Positions 14,539-22,544 of a stretch of 43,308 bases of DNA are shown here, piece by piece. The DNA comes from Opitutia bacterium. Lineage in GTDB: Bacteria; Verrucomicrobiota; Verrucomicrobiia; Opitutales; Opitutaceae. Each line of letters starts with the position of its first letter. Positions within the stretch are counted from its first letter, which is position 1. The stretch covers positions 1 to 43,308 of the forward strand of contig JACQFT010000247.1 of NCBI GenBank assembly GCA_016199925.1, in the 5' to 3' direction. Made by a program: the position numbers and the translations under genes. The notes beneath the pieces were generated by a model. That model made no database searches. It was not told the origin of the DNA and saw nothing but the letters and a program-made list of their open reading frames with translations.

Positions 14539-16509
14539 ATGATTCGCCACCTGATCCTGAGAGCAGTCTGTTTGCTGACCGTGCTCGGCGCGGCCGCCGC
14601 CGCCCCGACCGCGACGCCCGCGGCCCCCGTGCCGCTGGAAGCGTTTTTTGCCAACCCGACCATCGCCACGCCCCGGCTGTCGCCGGACGGCACCAAGATC
14701 GCCTTTCTCTTCCCGAAGGACGGCAAACTCGCGCTCGGCCTCTTCGAGCGCAAGACCGGCGAGGGCCGCATCATCCTCGAGGGCGTGAAGGAGAACGTGG
14801 AATTTTTCTTCTGGAAGGGCAACGAGCACCTCGTCTTCGGCGGCGATGTGGGCGGCAACGAGTCGTTCTTTCTCGGCGTCACCGACCTGACGGGAAAGAA
14901 AATCCAACGCGTCATGGAGTCGCTCAACCGGGGCCAGATTCGCGGGAGCTTCGGGAACGTCGTCAACACGCTCCCGCTTTCGGACGAAGAAATCATCCTC
15001 GTCGGGATCTTTACGGATAAGCCGACGAAGCACTGGGACGGCATCAACTACTATCCCGTCCAGGACCATGTCGTGCGCTACAACGTCAAGCGGCGCACGC
15101 AGCAACTGGTCTATGCCAACGACAGCGAATACGAGGGCTTTGTCACCGACAACGCGGGCAAGGTGAGGCTCGCCATGGCCGAGCACGCGGCCCACCGAGT
15201 TTGGTATTATCGCGATTCGGGCGAAAAGAGCAGCTTCACCGAGATCGCCCGTTTCCCCTATTTTGGGTATGCCGAGACTTGGGAGCCCCTGGACTTTGCC
15301 GCCGACAACACGACGCTCTACCTGATCTCGCGCGAGGAGCATGATCGCGGCGCGCTCTACGCCTACAACACCGAGACGCGCACGCGCGGCCCTGCGCTCT
15401 TTGTGCCGCCGGAAGGGGAAATCGAGAACATCGTGCTGAACCGCGCCCGCACCAAGCTCCTCGGCGTGACCTATCTGAGCGACCGGCTGCACTACCACTG
15501 GTTCGATGCCGCGCGCGCCGACCTCCAGCAGACGCTGGAGAATACTTTCCCCGGCGCGACCTGCCGGGTCGTCAGCACCTCCGACGACGAGCAGGTGCAG
15601 CTCGTCCGCGTCGGCAGCGACCGCGAACCGGGCGCCTACTACATCCTCGACCTGAAAGCCCCGGCGCTGACGCTCTTCAAGCGGATCCGGCCCGACATCG
15701 ATCCGGCGCGCATGCAGCCGATGCGCCCGATCTCGTTCAAAGCGCGCGACGGGCTCGAGTTGCAGGGCTACCTCACGCTGCCGGCGGGGGCCGAAGGAAA
15801 AAAAGTCCCGCTCGTTGTCAATCCGCACGGCGGTCCCTTTGGCATCCGCGACGAGTGGCACTACAGCTCCGAGGTGCAGTTTCTGGCCAGCCGCGGCTAC
15901 GCCGTGCTCCAGGTCAACTACCGCGGCTCCGGCGGCTACGGGCATGAATTCGTCGAGCGCGGCGCGCGCCAGTGGGGCCGCGCGATGCAGGACGACCTGA
16001 CCGACGCCGTGAAATGGGTCGTGGCGCAAGGCATCGCCGATCCGAAGCGGATCGCCATCTACGGGGCCAGCTACGGCGGCTACGCGGCGCTCGCCGGCGT
16101 CACGCTCACGCCGGAACTCTACTGCTGTGCGGTCAACTACGTCGGCGTGGCCAATCTGGAAGTCGCCTTCAAGGGCTACGGCGGCGACGCTTTCACCCGG
16201 GCCGGCGAATTGAATTACCAGACCAAGTGGGTCGCGCCCACGGCGGATTACGCCGCCGCCACCTCGCCGCTGAATTTCGTGGAGCGCATCCGCGTGCCGA
16301 CGCTCCATGCCTACGGCGAGAACGACGCGCGCGTGGACTACAAGCAGTGGCGCGAACTCAAGGGGCTGTTGGACAAATACCACAAGCCCTACGAATATAT
16401 CGTCGAGGAGGAGCAGGGCCACGGATTCCGGCACGAAAACGCCCGGCTGAAATTCTACCGCGCCATGGAGAAATTCTTCGCCGCCAACCTGGCGCCCGAG
16501 CGGAACTAG
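14539..16509 (+). CDS. S9-family prolyl oligopeptidase-like secreted peptidase
   Basis: A 656-residue exported serine peptidase. Residues 1-25 form a signal peptide (LILRAVCLLTVLGAAAAA). Residues about 35-400 are a beta-propeller-type domain that screens peptide substrates. The alpha/beta-hydrolase domain follows with the nucleophile Ser in IYGASYGGYAAL, the acid Asp in AYGENDARVDYKQW and His in EEEQGHGFRHENA; HGGPFGIRDEW and VNYRGSGGYGHEF form the oxyanion region. The arrangement matches the S9C acylaminoacyl-/dipeptidyl-peptidase groups, acting on short peptides. The ATG at 14539 follows a C-rich leader (CCAACCACCACCACCC) without a Shine-Dalgarno sequence. The SpoU stop lies 29 bases upstream. 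Confidence 0.93.
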   Translation: MIRHLILRAVCLLTVLGAAAAAPTATPAAPVPLEAFFANPTIATPRLSPDGTKIAFLFPKDGKLALGLFERKTGEGRIILEGVKENVEFFFWKGNEHLVFGGDVGGNESFFLGVTDLTGKKIQRVMESLNRGQIRGSFGNVVNTLPLSDEEIILVGIFTDKPTKHWDGINYYPVQDHVVRYNVKRRTQQLVYANDSEYEGFVTDNAGKVRLAMAEHAAHRVWYYRDSGEKSSFTEIARFPYFGYAETWEPLDFAADNTTLYLISREEHDRGALYAYNTETRTRGPALFVPPEGEIENIVLNRARTKLLGVTYLSDRLHYHWFDAARADLQQTLENTFPGATCRVVSTSDDEQVQLVRVGSDREPGAYYILDLKAPALTLFKRIRPDIDPARMQPMRPISFKARDGLELQGYLTLPAGAEGKKVPLVVNPHGGPFGIRDEWHYSSEVQFLASRGYAVLQVNYRGSGGYGHEFVERGARQWGRAMQDDLTDAVKWVVAQGIADPKRIAIYGASYGGYAALAGVTLTPELYCCAVNYVGVANLEVAFKGYGGDAFTRAGELNYQTKWVAPTADYAAATSPLNFVERIRVPTLHAYGENDARVDYKQWRELKGLLDKYHKPYEYIVEEEQGHGFRHENARLKFYRAMEKFFAANLAPERN

Positions 16510-16530
16510 GGCGGTTGGCGACGACCGCCG

Positions 16531-17598
16531 CTACCCGGAGCGGCGCAGGTGCGCGATCAACTCGGCGGTGCCGGCGGCCATCGACACGCGCGGCACGTAG
16601 CCGAGATCGCGGCGCGCAGCGTCGATCCGGAACCAGTGGTCGGTCGCGAGTTCCTTGACGACGAAGCGTGTCGTGGGCGGCTCGCCCCGGAGCGGCAGCA
16701 CGCGCCAGAGCGCTTCGAGGACGCCGGCCGTGCGGTAGGCCGTGGCGACGGAAACGTGTTTGGTCAGCTCGGGCAGGTCCACGCCACGCAGCAGCTCGTT
16801 GATCCAGTCCCAGAGGACCACCGGTTCGCCGTTCGTGACAAAGTAGGCGTTGCCCCCCGGGTCGCGCGCGGCGGCTGCCGCCGGCGCCCCGGCTCCCGTG
16901 GCCGCGGAGAAAGTGTCACTTTTTATATGACACTTCGCCAGGGCTTGCTCGGCGAGCAAGTGGGCGTCGACGACGTTGGTGATGTGGGTGACATCGACGC
17001 GGTTGCGGCCGGCGCCGATGATTTTCAACCGGCCCCGTTTGGCGAGGGCGAGCACGCGGGGGACGACGTTCTGGTCGCCGGGGCCCCACACGAGATGCGG
17101 GCGCAGCGAGACGGTCGCGAGGGCCGCCGAATTCGCGGCGCTGACGAGGCGCTCGGCGGCGGCCTTGCTGGTCGGATAGGCGCTCGGCGCCCGGGTGCAG
17201 AGCGGAGCGGATTCGTCGACGCCGGAGAGATCGCCGCCGTGGTAGACGACGCTGGGCGAACTGGTGTAAATCAGCCGGCGCACGCCGGCGGTGCGGCAGG
17301 CGGCGATGACGAGGCGGGTGCCGTCGACGTTGACGCGGAAAAAATCGGCGGCGGGCCCCCAGACGCCGACGCGACCGGCGACATGGAAAACCGACCCGGC
17401 GCCCTCGCACCCGCGGTGGAGGGCGTCGAGGTCGTGCAGGTCGCCGAGCACGACCTCGGCGCCGAGTTTTTCGAGCGCCGGCAAGGTCCGGCGCGACAGC
17501 ACGCGCACGCGGCGGCCCGAGGCGAGGAGCCGCGCGGCGAGGCTCCCGCCGATGAATCCGCTCGCGCCGGTGACGAAAGTGGGCGTGTGGGCGTTCAT
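16531..17598 (-). CDS. oleD: OleD-type NAD(P)-dependent 2-alkyl-3-ketoalkanoate reductase
   Basis: A 355-residue extended SDR. The Rossmann motif is TFVTGASGFIGGSLAARLL, the catalytic Tyr-Lys pair is in SAYPTSKAAAERLV, and the tail FVVKELATDHWFRIDAARRDLGYVPRVS fits OleD. OleD reduces the beta-keto acid made by OleA to a beta-hydroxy acid in long-chain olefin biosynthesis. The next upstream gene on this strand is oleC, as in known ole clusters, which strengthens the assignment; on its own it would only be a 3-beta-hydroxysteroid-dehydrogenase-like protein. Residues about 219-245 (KCHIKSDTF then Ala/Gly-rich) are an insertion that includes a 25-base palindrome. The ATG at 17598 is chosen over the TTG at 17604. 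OleA and OleB are not in the window. Confidence 0.85.
   Translation of the reverse strand: MNAHTPTFVTGASGFIGGSLAARLLASGRRVRVLSRRTLPALEKLGAEVVLGDLHDLDALHRGCEGAGSVFHVAGRVGVWGPAADFFRVNVDGTRLVIAACRTAGVRRLIYTSSPSVVYHGGDLSGVDESAPLCTRAPSAYPTSKAAAERLVSAANSAALATVSLRPHLVWGPGDQNVVPRVLALAKRGRLKIIGAGRNRVDVTHITNVVDAHLLAEQALAKCHIKSDTFSAATGAGAPAAAAARDPGGNAYFVTNGEPVVLWDWINELLRGVDLPELTKHVSVATAYRTAGVLEALWRVLPLRGEPPTTRFVVKELATDHWFRIDAARRDLGYVPRVSMAAGTAELIAHLRRSG
16911..16935. repeat. 25-bp palindrome in oleD
   Basis: AAGTGTCA (16911-16918) and TGACACTT (16928-16935) are perfect inverted arms around an AT-rich 9-base centre. It lies inside the oleD reading frame and encodes KCHIKSDTF. The AT-rich centre contrasts with the surrounding sequence. 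Confidence 0.7.
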
Positions 17599-17663
17599 GC
17601 GCAAGTGGTCCGTAAGCCCGGAGCTTTCCCGCCGCGGCGGGCGGGCTCCGGCTTGGCGTGGGT

Positions 17664-17728
17664 GGAGGGACCGGCTCCGTCCGGTCCGCGGAAGGCGAAA
17701 AGACGGACGACGCGGAGGTCGTCCCTCC
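17664..17728. repeat. 65-bp element with 8-bp terminal inverted repeats and two inner stems
   Basis: The ends are GGAGGGAC (17664-17671) and GTCCCTCC (17721-17728), a perfect inverted match. Inside are two hairpins, ACCGG/CCGGT near the left end and GACGAC/GTCGTC near the right end. It lies in the 198-base gap between oleD and oleC. Its length equals the element inserted in rlmN, but the sequence differs. Confidence 0.6.
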
Positions 17729-17796
17729 CGGGTGCGGCGATGGTCGTGAGTGGCATGAGGTTTGGCCGATTGCCCCGGAGCTTGCCCCGGGGATGT

Positions 17797-19662
17797 TTAC
17801 TTTTTTGCGGCGTCCTTGCGCAGATCCATTTCGTAGGCGCGCTTGGTGCTGGCCCAGCGCGCGAGGGCGAGGCGGTGGATTTTGGCGTTGTGGCGGACGT
17901 CGACGGGGAACGCCGGGTGGATGAAGAAATGCCGGATGCGCGCCGTGTGCGGATACTGCGCGGCGAGTTCGCACATCTCGCGGGCGAGCTGGCGGCGCTG
18001 CTTCGGGGTGACGACAAGCGAGAGGGAACGCGGCTCGGCGACGATCGCGGCCCGCTGGCGGCCGCGGGTGCCGACGCCGATCAACGCGGTGCGCGCGACG
18101 GACGGGTGCGCGTTGAAAATGGGTTCGCACTGCTCGGTGTAGAGGGGGCCGGCGGTGGTCTCGACGCGTTCCGCTTTGCGGCCGCAGAACCAGAGGCGGC
18201 CGGCGGGGTCGAGGTAGCCGAGGTCGCCCATGCGGTGCCAGACGGTGGCAGAGCCACCGAGCCGAGGGTCGCCCGGTTGCTGACTGCTGTCAGCCCGGGG
18301 TTTGTCCCGGCCGTCGGCGGGCAAAAGAGCCGAGAGCTGGGAGCCGGAAATTTTTGCGAGAGCCGTGGCGTCGGGCAGGGCGTCGTAGGTTTTGGTGACG
18401 ACGGGGCCGCGGACGATGATTTCGCCGATGGTGCCGGCGGGAAGTTCCGTCGCGGCATCGAGCGTGGCGACGGGGTCGTCGCTGATGGCGATGATTTTGA
18501 TTTCCATTTCGCGGACGGGCCGGCCGACACAGGTGCCGTGGCCCGCGGCGGTCGCCGCGGAAGTTCCAAGTTCCAAGATCCAAGCGCCAAGAGATTCCGG
18601 TGCGTGGCCGCTTGCCTGGAGGTCGGAGGTTGGGGTTTGGGGCGTCGGCGGATGACGGCCAAGAACCTCGGCGGCCGAAATGGAGCACACGGGCAAGGCC
18701 TCGGTGGCGCCGTATGGGCTGTGCGCCGTGCCGTCGGGCAGGAGCGGTTGCAGGGCGGCGAAGAGCGCGGGCGGCGCCGGCGCTCCGGCCATCAGCACGC
18801 GGCGCAGGGACGGCAACGTCTGTTTGGTTGCGTGGCAGTGCGCGGCGATGATTCGCCAGAGCGTCGGCGAGCCGAAGGAGTTGGTGACGTTTTCCTGTTG
18901 GATGGCTTGGACGATTTTCGCGGGGTCGACGGTGGCGGGCCGGCGCGGGTCGATCTCGGGCACGATGGTCGTCAGGCCGAGCGCGGGATTGAAGAGCGCG
19001 AAGATGGGGAGGAGCGGCAGGTCGACTTCGCCGGGTTGGATGCCGTAGGTGTCGCGCACGAGCCGCACCTGGGCGTCGAACAGGCCGTGTTCGTAGCAGA
19101 CGCCCTTGGGGGCGCCGGTGGAGCCGCTGGTGAAGAGGATGGCGGCCAAGTCTGCGGCATCGCTGTTCACGATTTTCGATTTTTGATTTTCGATTTTTGG
19201 TTGGTCGGAGGAGAGCCGGGCGGTGGCGGAGCCGCTGACCCAGAGGCGAACTTCAATCGTGGCGAAGGCGGAGCGGAAGATGAGACTGGAGAATTGCGCG
19301 AGGGGGACGCCGAGCAGCACGCGCGGGCGGGAGCGCCGGACGCAGGCGAGAAAATTTTCGCGGCCCATGCCGGGGTCGATGATCACGGGCACGGCGCCGA
19401 GTTTGAACAGGGCGAAGGCGGCGGCGATGAGCGGCAGGCCCTGCTTGACCATCACGAGCACCCGGTCGCCGCGGCGCACGCCGCGCGCGGCCAAGCGCGC
19501 GGCCCAGGCATCGACCTCGGCATCGAGCTCCGCAAAGGAGAGCGCGAGGTAGTCGATGCGACCCTCGCGCGTGCGGCCGCGGGGAAGCTTGAGCGCGGGG
19601 TGATGCGGCTGCCGGGCCGCCATCAACGGCAGGTGACGGGCGATGTTGGCGGAGTCGGACAC
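17797..19662 (-). CDS. oleC: OleC-type beta-lactone synthetase / AMP-forming ligase
   Basis: A 621-residue member of the ANL (AMP-binding) superfamily. The phosphate-binding loop is LFTSGSTGAPKGV, the aromatic motif YGATEAL, the nucleotide region WHRMGDLGYLDPAGRLWFCGRKAERV, and the C-terminal Lys region HNAKIHRLALARWA. OleC converts syn/anti beta-hydroxy acids to beta-lactones in the ole pathway; oleD is the next gene. The coding frame carries three in-frame repeat insertions: residues about 155-164 (KIENQKSKIV), about 339-367 (QASGHAPESLGAWILELG) and about 439-472 (ISGSQLSALLPADGRD..). The function of the inflated protein therefore needs testing. The GTG at 19662 is the start that retains the N-terminal domain. 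No Shine-Dalgarno sequence is visible. Confidence 0.85.
   Translation of the reverse strand: MSDSANIARHLPLMAARQPHHPALKLPRGRTREGRIDYLALSFAELDAEVDAWAARLAARGVRRGDRVLVMVKQGLPLIAAAFALFKLGAVPVIIDPGMGRENFLACVRRSRPRVLLGVPLAQFSSLIFRSAFATIEVRLWVSGSATARLSSDQPKIENQKSKIVNSDAADLAAILFTSGSTGAPKGVCYEHGLFDAQVRLVRDTYGIQPGEVDLPLLPIFALFNPALGLTTIVPEIDPRRPATVDPAKIVQAIQQENVTNSFGSPTLWRIIAAHCHATKQTLPSLRRVLMAGAPAPPALFAALQPLLPDGTAHSPYGATEALPVCSISAAEVLGRHPPTPQTPTSDLQASGHAPESLGAWILELGTSAATAAGHGTCVGRPVREMEIKIIAISDDPVATLDAATELPAGTIGEIIVRGPVVTKTYDALPDATALAKISGSQLSALLPADGRDKPRADSSQQPGDPRLGGSATVWHRMGDLGYLDPAGRLWFCGRKAERVETTAGPLYTEQCEPIFNAHPSVARTALIGVGTRGRQRAAIVAEPRSLSLVVTPKQRRQLAREMCELAAQYPHTARIRHFFIHPAFPVDVRHNAKIHRLALARWASTKRAYEMDLRKDAAKK
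18251..18347. repeat. Heptad array and GC element inside oleC
   Basis: GAGCCGA, GAGCTGG and GAGCCGG are consecutive heptads (18327-18347). The left side has related units (GAGCCACCGAGCCGAGGG), and between the two lie palindromes such as CCCGGGGTTTGTCCCGG and TGACTGCTGTCA. It is read in frame as SGSQLSALL and following residues. Confidence 0.55.
18560..18646. repeat. Two-armed heptad array (AGTTCCA) inside oleC
   Basis: Left arm: AGTTCCA twice, AGATCCA, AGCGCCA. Right arm: GGAGGTC, GGAGGTT, GGGGTTT, GGGG in opposite orientation, strongly diverged. The arms are about 30 bases each and are separated by about 20 bases. They are read through in the oleC frame. Confidence 0.65.
19171..19199. repeat. 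AT-rich heptad array (GATTTTC/GATTTTT) inside oleC
   Basis: Four consecutive heptads, GATTTTC, GATTTTT, GATTTTC, GATTTTT, in an otherwise high-GC gene. On the coding strand they give KIENQKSKI between the N-terminal region and the ATP-binding loop (LFTSGSTG). The composition alone marks it as foreign to the gene. Confidence 0.8.
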
Positions 19663-19696
19663 GGGAGGGAAATTTCCGCCGGGAGTCAGGCCGGGG

Positions 19697-20809
19697 TTAG
19701 CTCTTCCACGCGGGCTCGGCCTTCATCAGCTCGGCCTGCCAGGGGAGGAGGACGCTGTCGATGCTCGACGGGTCGCGGGCGACGAGCACGAGCTGGCTGC
19801 GGGTGGCGATGAGGGTGGGATCGAGGTTGAGGCCGGCGGCGAGGCGGTCGCGGTCGGCCTTGAGGCGGTCCTGGCGGGCGAGTTCGTCGGGCGTCATCGG
19901 GGCGAATTCGCGGCGGCGCTCGCGGCGCGGGAGCGAATGCGGGTCGGCGGCGAGGCCCGCGCGCACGGCGTCGGTGAGACTGGCGAACAGGCGCTCGTGC
20001 CGGCGGCCGAGGTTGATCCGGAGAATCTGTTCGAGGGGCAGGCCGTCGTCGGCGGCGCGGGCGAGGCGCATCATCATTTCGTTGCCGGTGACCTTGAAGG
20101 GCGGGGTATCGAGTTTGTCGGCCCACGCTTCGCGCCAGTGCCAGACGGCGTGGAGGACGGTGAGGCCGCGGCCGCGGAGGCGCTCGGAGCCGCCGATGCG
20201 CCACGAATTCTCGTCGGGGCCGGGGAAGCCGTCGCGCGCGGCGAGGATCTGCCACTGGCAGCGTTGTTCGAGCCAGGGGAGGCGGCCGAGCCGGACGAGG
20301 TCGGCGCGCAAGCGGTCGCGCAGGGCGGGCAGGTAGTGGACGTCGAGGGCGGCGTAGTCGAGCAGGTCGCGGGCGAGGGGGCGCTGCGACCAGTTGGCCT
20401 TCTGATTGTCCTTGTCGAGGAGGACGCCGAAATTTTCCTCGAGGAGCGAGCCGAGGCCGAAGCGCGGGATGCTGAGCAGTTGCGCGGCGAACATCGTGTC
20501 GAAAAGATATTTCGGGCGGAACTCGCAGCGGCCCCAGAGGAGGCGCAGGTCATAGTCGCTGCCGTGCATGATGAGATCGCGGCTGGCGAGGCGGGGCCAG
20601 AGGTCGTCGAGCGGCAGGCCGGCGAGGAGATCGACGAGGAAAATTTTGTTGTCCGCCAGAAGCTGCAGAAGGCAGAGGTGCGTGCGATAGCGGAAAAGAT
20701 TGTCCGCCTCGGTATCCATCGCGAGTTCGGCGCTGCGGTCGATGGCGGCGTAGAGCGCGGGGAGTTGCGCGGGAGTGGAGATGAAGTCGTAGCGTGGCGT
20801 AGTGTTCAA
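19697..20809 (-). CDS. rnd: Ribonuclease D
   Basis: A 370-residue 3'-5' exoribonuclease of the DEDD superfamily, which trims tRNA 3' ends. Exo I has AMDTEADN (Asp and Glu), Exo II has HGSDYDLRLLW, Exo III has YAALDVHYLPAL (Tyr and Asp, the DEDDy type). A C-terminal HRDC-like domain follows (LARAADDGLPLEQI, then IATRSQLVLVAR). The TTG at 20809 is chosen because an earlier TTG at 20857 would overlap the deacetylase stop (20826). The gene is 17 bases after the deacetylase-family gene, so co-transcription is likely. oleC starts 34 bases beyond its stop. Confidence 0.9.
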   Translation of the reverse strand: MNTTPRYDFISTPAQLPALYAAIDRSAELAMDTEADNLFRYRTHLCLLQLLADNKIFLVDLLAGLPLDDLWPRLASRDLIMHGSDYDLRLLWGRCEFRPKYLFDTMFAAQLLSIPRFGLGSLLEENFGVLLDKDNQKANWSQRPLARDLLDYAALDVHYLPALRDRLRADLVRLGRLPWLEQRCQWQILAARDGFPGPDENSWRIGGSERLRGRGLTVLHAVWHWREAWADKLDTPPFKVTGNEMMMRLARAADDGLPLEQILRINLGRRHERLFASLTDAVRAGLAADPHSLPRRERRREFAPMTPDELARQDRLKADRDRLAAGLNLDPTLIATRSQLVLVARDPSSIDSVLLPWQAELMKAEPAWKS

Positions 20810-20825
20810 GCGGCGGGAGAGAGGG

Positions 20826-21680
20826 TCAGTTGTCCCACGCCGAAAGGAAGGCGTCAACCAACTGTGGCAGGTCGTCGCTGTAGCCGCCTTCGAGGAGGGC
20901 GGCGGCGGGCAGGTGGCCCTGGCGGAGCCAGCGGCCGAGCTCGGCGAAGTCGTCGGGCTCGAGCGAGAGCGCGGTGAGCGGGTCGCGGGCGTAGGCGTCG
21001 AAGCCGGCGGACACGAGGACGAGGTCGGGTTTGAAGGCGAGGACGGATTCCCACGAGCGTGCGAGGGCGGCGAGGTGGTCGGAGCGCGGCGCGTGCGGGG
21101 CGACGGGGAAATTGCGGCAGTTCGCCGTCGAGCGGGTGCCGGTGCCGGGGTAGCCGGGGAACTGGTGGACGGAGCTGAAAAAGCAGCCGGGCCTGCCGTC
21201 GAGGATGTCTTCGGTGCCGTTGCCGTGGTGGGCGTCGAAATCCCAGACGGCCACGCGCACGGCGCCGCCGCCCTGGGCGTTGAGCGCGGCGAGGGCGACC
21301 TGGTTGAGGTAGCAGAAGCCCATCGCCTGGTTGCGCGTGCAGTGGTGGCCGGGCGGACGCATGAGGGAAAAAGATTTTTGGCCGGCGAGGGCGAGGGCCG
21401 CGGCCTCGAGCGCGGCGCCGACGGCGCGGCGGGCGTGGGTGTAGATGCCGGGGAAAAACGGGGTGTCGTCGTCGATGTCCGGGCCGTGCTGGATGCGCGC
21501 GACGAGCGCCGCGCTGTGGGCGGTCAGCAGGACGGCTTCGTCGGCGAGGGCGGGCGTGCGCCAGGCCCATTCCGGATGGGCGGGGCGGAGATGGGCGACG
21601 GTGCGGAGGACGCGGGCCGGCTGCTCCGGGCGCATCGCGGAACCATATTCAGCGCACTTGGGATCGTGGAAGATGACCAT
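20826..21680 (-). CDS. Histone-deacetylase-family hydrolase
   Basis: A 284-residue class II arginase/deacetylase-fold protein. The zinc-binding and catalytic blocks are RPPGHHCTRNQAMGFCYLNQ, DFDAHHGNGTEDI, VSAGFDAYARDP and ALLEGGYS. The Asp-His-Asp ligand set is complete, so activity is expected. In bacteria the family includes acetoin-utilisation AcuC, acetylpolyamine amidohydrolases and class II HDAC-like proteins; the substrate cannot be decided here. The ATG at 21680 precedes VIFHDPKCAEYGSAM, the usual N-terminal motif. Upstream lies a palindromic repeat and the divergent queC gene. Confidence 0.9.
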   Translation of the reverse strand: MVIFHDPKCAEYGSAMRPEQPARVLRTVAHLRPAHPEWAWRTPALADEAVLLTAHSAALVARIQHGPDIDDDTPFFPGIYTHARRAVGAALEAAALALAGQKSFSLMRPPGHHCTRNQAMGFCYLNQVALAALNAQGGGAVRVAVWDFDAHHGNGTEDILDGRPGCFFSSVHQFPGYPGTGTRSTANCRNFPVAPHAPRSDHLAALARSWESVLAFKPDLVLVSAGFDAYARDPLTALSLEPDDFAELGRWLRQGHLPAAALLEGGYSDDLPQLVDAFLSAWDN

Positions 21681-21739
21681 CGGGCAGGGGTGGATTTGTG
21701 CGCGAGATTCCGGGCAAAGGCCAGAACGGGTTTTCGGAA

Positions 21740-21800
21740 GGTAGGGCGCAGGACGCACCGGCGCGGTGCGCCGCGGCGGAGCGAGCCGCTCCGCCATACC
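21740..21800. repeat. Intergenic palindromic element with GGTAGGGCG termini
   Basis: The ends are GGTAGGGCG (21740-21748) and CGCCATACC (21792-21800), inverted with one mismatch. The inner part has CGGCGCGGTGCGCCG and GGCGGAGCGAGCCGCTCCGCC palindromes. It shares its terminal sequence with the element inserted in rlmN. It lies between the deacetylase and queC. Confidence 0.7.
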
Positions 21801-21806
21801 CCAATC

Positions 21807-21863
21807 ATGGGCAAAACTTTTTGGTGTGTTTTCCGGGAATTTCTGGCCATCTCGCGGAGATGA
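21807..21863 (+). CDS. 18-codon upstream ORF overlapping queC
   Basis: MGKTFWCVFREFLAISRR starts at an ATG at 21807 and its TGA overlaps the queC ATG (ATGA). The overlap would permit translational coupling. Its codons are unlike those of a GC-rich gene, so it may be chance. No function is known; a preQ1-sensing leader was looked for and not recognised. Confidence 0.3.
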   Translation: MGKTFWCVFREFLAISRR

Positions 21864-22531
21864 AAGTCGTCGTGCTTTGCTCCGGGGGGATGGATTCCGT
21901 GACGGCGCTCCATTGGGCGCGGATAAACCACGAGGTCTCCGCCGTGCTCAGCTTCAACTACGGGGCCAAGCACAACCACCGCGAGATTCCGTTCGCGGCG
22001 GCGCACGCCGACAAGTTCGCCCTGCCGCACCGGGTGATCGGGCTGGATTTCATCGGGCAACTTTTCACTTCGGATCTGCTCAAGCGCGGCGGCGAGGTTC
22101 CCGACGGCCACTATGCGGACGAATCGATGCGCCGCACGGTCGTGCCGTTCCGCAACGGGATCATGCTGGCGGTGGCGGCCGGGCTGGCCGAGAGCGTCGG
22201 CGCGGCCGGGCTGGTGATCGCCGCGCACGGTGGCGACCACGCGATTTACCCGGACTGCCGCGAGGACTTCCTGCGCGCGCTGGGCGAGGCGATGCGGCTC
22301 GGCACCTACGCCGGCATCGAGCTGCTGCGGCCGTTCATCGCGCTGGACAAAGGCCGGATCGCCGCCGAGGGCGCGCGGCTCGGCGTGGATTTCGCGCGCA
22401 CGTGGTCGTGCTACAAGGGCGGCGCGGTGCACTGCGGCACGTGCGGCACCTGCGTCGAGAGGCGCGAGGCGTTCCGGCAGGCGGGACTCCCCGACCCCAC
22501 CGTCTATGCCGACACCGGCGCGCTGCGGTGA
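21860..22531 (+). CDS. queC: 7-cyano-7-deazaguanine synthase QueC
   Basis: A 223-residue enzyme that converts 7-carboxy-7-deazaguanine to preQ0 with ATP and ammonia. The PP-loop is LCSGGMDSVTAL at the N terminus, and the zinc-binding cluster is CYKGGAVHCGTCGTC with four Cys. HGGDHAIYPDCR is also a family signature. The ATG at 21860 is directly before the PP-loop strand and fixes the start. queE follows downstream on the same strand after a repeat-filled gap of about 220 bases. queD is absent from the window. Confidence 0.95.
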   Translation: MKVVVLCSGGMDSVTALHWARINHEVSAVLSFNYGAKHNHREIPFAAAHADKFALPHRVIGLDFIGQLFTSDLLKRGGEVPDGHYADESMRRTVVPFRNGIMLAVAAGLAESVGAAGLVIAAHGGDHAIYPDCREDFLRALGEAMRLGTYAGIELLRPFIALDKGRIAAEGARLGVDFARTWSCYKGGAVHCGTCGTCVERREAFRQAGLPDPTVYADTGALR

Positions 22532-22544
22532 AACCCCAAACATT

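Noticed and set aside
16549-19812. 1087-codon plus-strand frame antisense to oleD and oleC
   Set aside because: Shadow frame of GC-rich codons; contains translated repeats and no motif.
21801-21859. preQ1 riboswitch before queC
   Set aside because: I could not find the paired elements of known preQ1 classes in the short leader.
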